Positions 5,710-5,710 of a stretch of DNA of 5,710 nt are shown here, in pieces. Positions within the stretch are counted from its first letter, which is position 1, and every line of letters begins with the position of its first letter. A program made the translations under genes and the position numbers. The notes beneath the pieces are model-generated. The model did not search any database. It worked only from the letters and a program-made list of their open reading frames with translations, and was not told where the DNA came from. The stretch is taken from the NCBI GenBank assembly GCA_900769835.1, contig CAAGIE010000122.1, forward strand, positions 1 to 5,710. Reading direction: 5' to 3'. This DNA comes from an uncultured Oscillospiraceae bacterium. Lineage in GTDB: Bacteria; Bacillota; Clostridia; Oscillospirales; Oscillospiraceae.

Positions 5710-5710
5710 C

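Noticed and set aside
1..5710. CRISPR array, tRNA/rRNA, riboswitch, transposase, phage or toxin-antitoxin/defence genes
   Set aside because: No regularly spaced repeats, tRNA-like cloverleaf, conserved riboswitch core or matching protein was seen on either strand; the gaps between genes are all under 180 bases and are accounted for by terminators, repeats or a promoter.

Overview
The window looks like chromosomal DNA from a Clostridia-type Firmicute, probably an Oscillospiraceae/Ruminococcaceae-like gut anaerobe. This rests on purine-rich Shine-Dalgarno sites (AAAGGAG, AAGGAG), tight operons, strong U-tract terminators, a cytoplasmic GH13 enzyme next to a glycogen synthase, and two copies of a short palindromic repeat of a kind I associate with gut Clostridia. 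The taxonomic call is an inference, not something a marker gene here proves.

Left part, plus strand (1-1976): the 3' end of aspartate-semialdehyde dehydrogenase (asd), closed by a near-ideal intrinsic terminator. Then comes a visibly AT-richer gene for an unrecognised 215-residue lipoprotein, with a copy of the short palindromic repeat on each side. Next is a complete hexapeptide-repeat sugar O-acetyltransferase. The lipoprotein segment looks like an accessory insertion between housekeeping genes.

Right part, minus strand (2061-5710): the block faces the left part, and a hairpin that can end transcription in both directions separates them. In transcription order there is the C-terminal half of glycogen synthase (glgA) with its own terminator, then a promoter candidate, then a three-gene operon. 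The operon holds a 610-residue GH13 alpha-glucan hydrolase, a 61-residue cysteine-rich protein of unknown function and a NagD-type HAD phosphatase. Spacing is 1 nt between the first two genes and an ATGA overlap between the last two, so they are almost certainly co-transcribed and translationally coupled.

Taken together, the minus-strand genes suggest storage-glucan turnover: GlgA elongates alpha-1,4-glucan, the GH13 enzyme cuts alpha-glucans in the cytoplasm, and the phosphatase and small cysteine protein have an unexplained link to this. I see no RNA genes, CRISPR, transposase, phage gene or obvious defence system. The least explained elements are the cysteine-rich mini-protein and the repeat-flanked lipoprotein.
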